Shown: piece after piece, positions 63,434-64,000 of the stretch | Layout: each line of letters starts with the position of its first letter | Position numbering within the stretch: the first letter of the stretch is position 1 | Source of the DNA: Rhodoferax sp. U11-2br | Lineage (GTDB): Bacteria > Pseudomonadota > Gammaproteobacteria > Burkholderiales > Burkholderiaceae_C | Direction of reading: 5' to 3' | Length of the DNA: 64,000 nucleotides | Assembly (NCBI RefSeq): GCF_018619435.1 | Contig: NZ_JAHFZF010000009.1 | Coordinates: 62,001-126,000, forward strand | Program-made: the position numbers and the translations under genes | Notes under the pieces: model-generated | Seen by the model: the letters and a program-made list of their open reading frames with translations, nothing else | What the model was told of the DNA's origin: nothing | The model's database searches: none

Positions 63434-64000
63434 TCAGGCCACCAGCCGCCAGGCCAGCGCCTCACCACTGGCCAAGGGTTTGAGTTCGGCCTGGCCAAAG
63501 GCAAAACTCGTCGGCGGTGTCCAGCTTTCGCGTTGCAGCGTAATGCTGCCGCTGTTACGCGGCAGGCCGTAGAAGTCGGCGCCAAAAAAGCTGGCAAAGC
63601 CTTCAAGTTTGTCGAGCGCCCCCACCGAATCAAATGCCTGCGCATACAGCTCCATCGCCGCGTGGGCGGTGTAACAACCGGCGCAGCCGCTGGCGTGTTC
63701 TTTGAGGTGCACCGCGTGCGGCGCGCTGTCGGTACCCAGGAAAAATTTCGGGTTGCCGCTGGTCGCCGCGGCCAACAGGGCTTGGCGATGGGTTTCACGC
63801 TTCAGCACCGGCAGGCAGTAGTAGTGTGGCCGGATGCCGCCGGTGAAGATGGCATTGCGGTTGTAGAGCAGGTGGTGTGCGGTGAGGGTGGAGCCCAGGA
63901 AGTGGTCGCTCTCTTGCACATACTGCGCGGCTTCACGCGTGGTGATGTGCTCAAAAACGATCTTCAGTTCGGGGAAATCGCGGCGCAGCGGGATCAGTTG
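63434..64000 (-). CDS. pyrC: dihydroorotase, 5' part beyond the window
   Basis: The last 188 residues of class II dihydroorotase: [37 protein letters not shown] (zinc ligand and substrate Arg), [11 protein letters not shown] and [15 protein letters not shown] with the catalytic Asp. It closes the dihydroorotate ring in pyrimidine synthesis. The frame runs off the right edge, so the N terminus with the HxH motif is not visible. Lies 44 nt upstream of the NYN gene. Confidence 0.96.
   Translation of the reverse strand, partial: QLIPLRRDFPELKIVFEHITTREAAQYVQESDHFLGSTLTAHHLLYNRNAIFTGGIRPHYYCLPVLKRETHRQALLAAATSGNPKFFLGTDSAPHAVHLKEHASGCAGCYTAHAAMELYAQAFDSVGALDKLEGFASFFGADFYGLPRNSGSITLQRESWTPPTSFAFGQAELKPLASGEALAWRLVA

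Overview
The window reads as chromosomal DNA of a GC-rich betaproteobacterium of the order Burkholderiales, most likely family Comamonadaceae (Rhodoferax-like). This is inferred from gene content and order (a full dcw cell-wall/division cluster read on the minus strand, the dapF–DUF484–xerC block, the cobW–dksA–hslVU block), from a cysteine-poor DksA, and from a dispersed palindromic repeat of a type I associate with that family. No database search was possible. No prophage, insertion sequence, CRISPR array, tRNA or rRNA is visible.

Layout. 1–3.7 kb: partial EamA transporter, creatininase-family hydrolase, PhnA/YjdM-like protein, AlaX editing protein, DUF167 protein and a membrane protein of unknown function. 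3.8–10.7 kb, plus strand: RNase II-type exonuclease, TonB-like protein, aroE, mtgA, acyltransferase, cdsA-like gene, ruvC. 10.8–12.9 kb: divergent AraC regulator and Fsr-like MFS exporter. 12.9–32.4 kb, minus strand: mraZ-rsmH-ftsL-ftsI-murE-murF-mraY-murD-ftsW-murG-murC-ddl-ftsQ-ftsA-ftsZ, then a CheX/DUF3334-like gene, lpxC and a 58-residue membrane protein. Many junctions overlap by 1–7 nt, and mraZ is preceded by four GTG boxes at exact 10-bp spacing. 32.7–38.6 kb: cobW, long-tailed dksA, a STAS-domain protein, hslV, hslU. 38.7–42.8 kb: rlmI-like gene, small orphan, xerC, DUF484, dapF. 43–47.3 kb: Nudix–metallo-beta-lactamase fusion, an RsuA-like protein with an altered catalytic residue, D-Ala-D-Ala dipeptidase, NhaR-type regulator. 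47.4–50.2 kb: an Rrf2/IscR-like regulator without Fe-S cysteines, RNase P RNA, cysK and an AlkD-like gene. 50.3–54.6 kb: FAD oxidoreductase, an AT-richer orphan gene in a patchy non-coding stretch, DUF523 and a methyltransferase. 54.9–59.6 kb: gluconokinase plus TRAP transporter operon divergent from its LacI-type regulator, with two identical palindromic operators. 59.6–64 kb: LysE exporter, a 470-bp gap with two hairpin elements, htpX, DUF3025, NYN-domain protein and partial pyrC.

Two repeat systems stand out. The first is an imperfect palindrome of about 45–60 bp (core AGCCCTTAT..ATCAAGGGC..GCAGCTAT). It occurs in intergenic DNA, where it can serve as a terminator. It also lies in frame inside at least eight protein genes (alaX, rnb-like, aroE, murG, murF, rlmI, dapF, Nudix-MBL), and at one junction it provides the murC stop, the ddl Shine-Dalgarno and the ddl start. 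The second is a pair of inverted hairpins at 60.35–60.66 kb sharing a 49-nt core but with unrelated outer stems. Each stem still pairs, and every mismatch is a G·U wobble in the same core orientation. This is covariation evidence for a structured RNA or single-stranded DNA element that I do not recognise.
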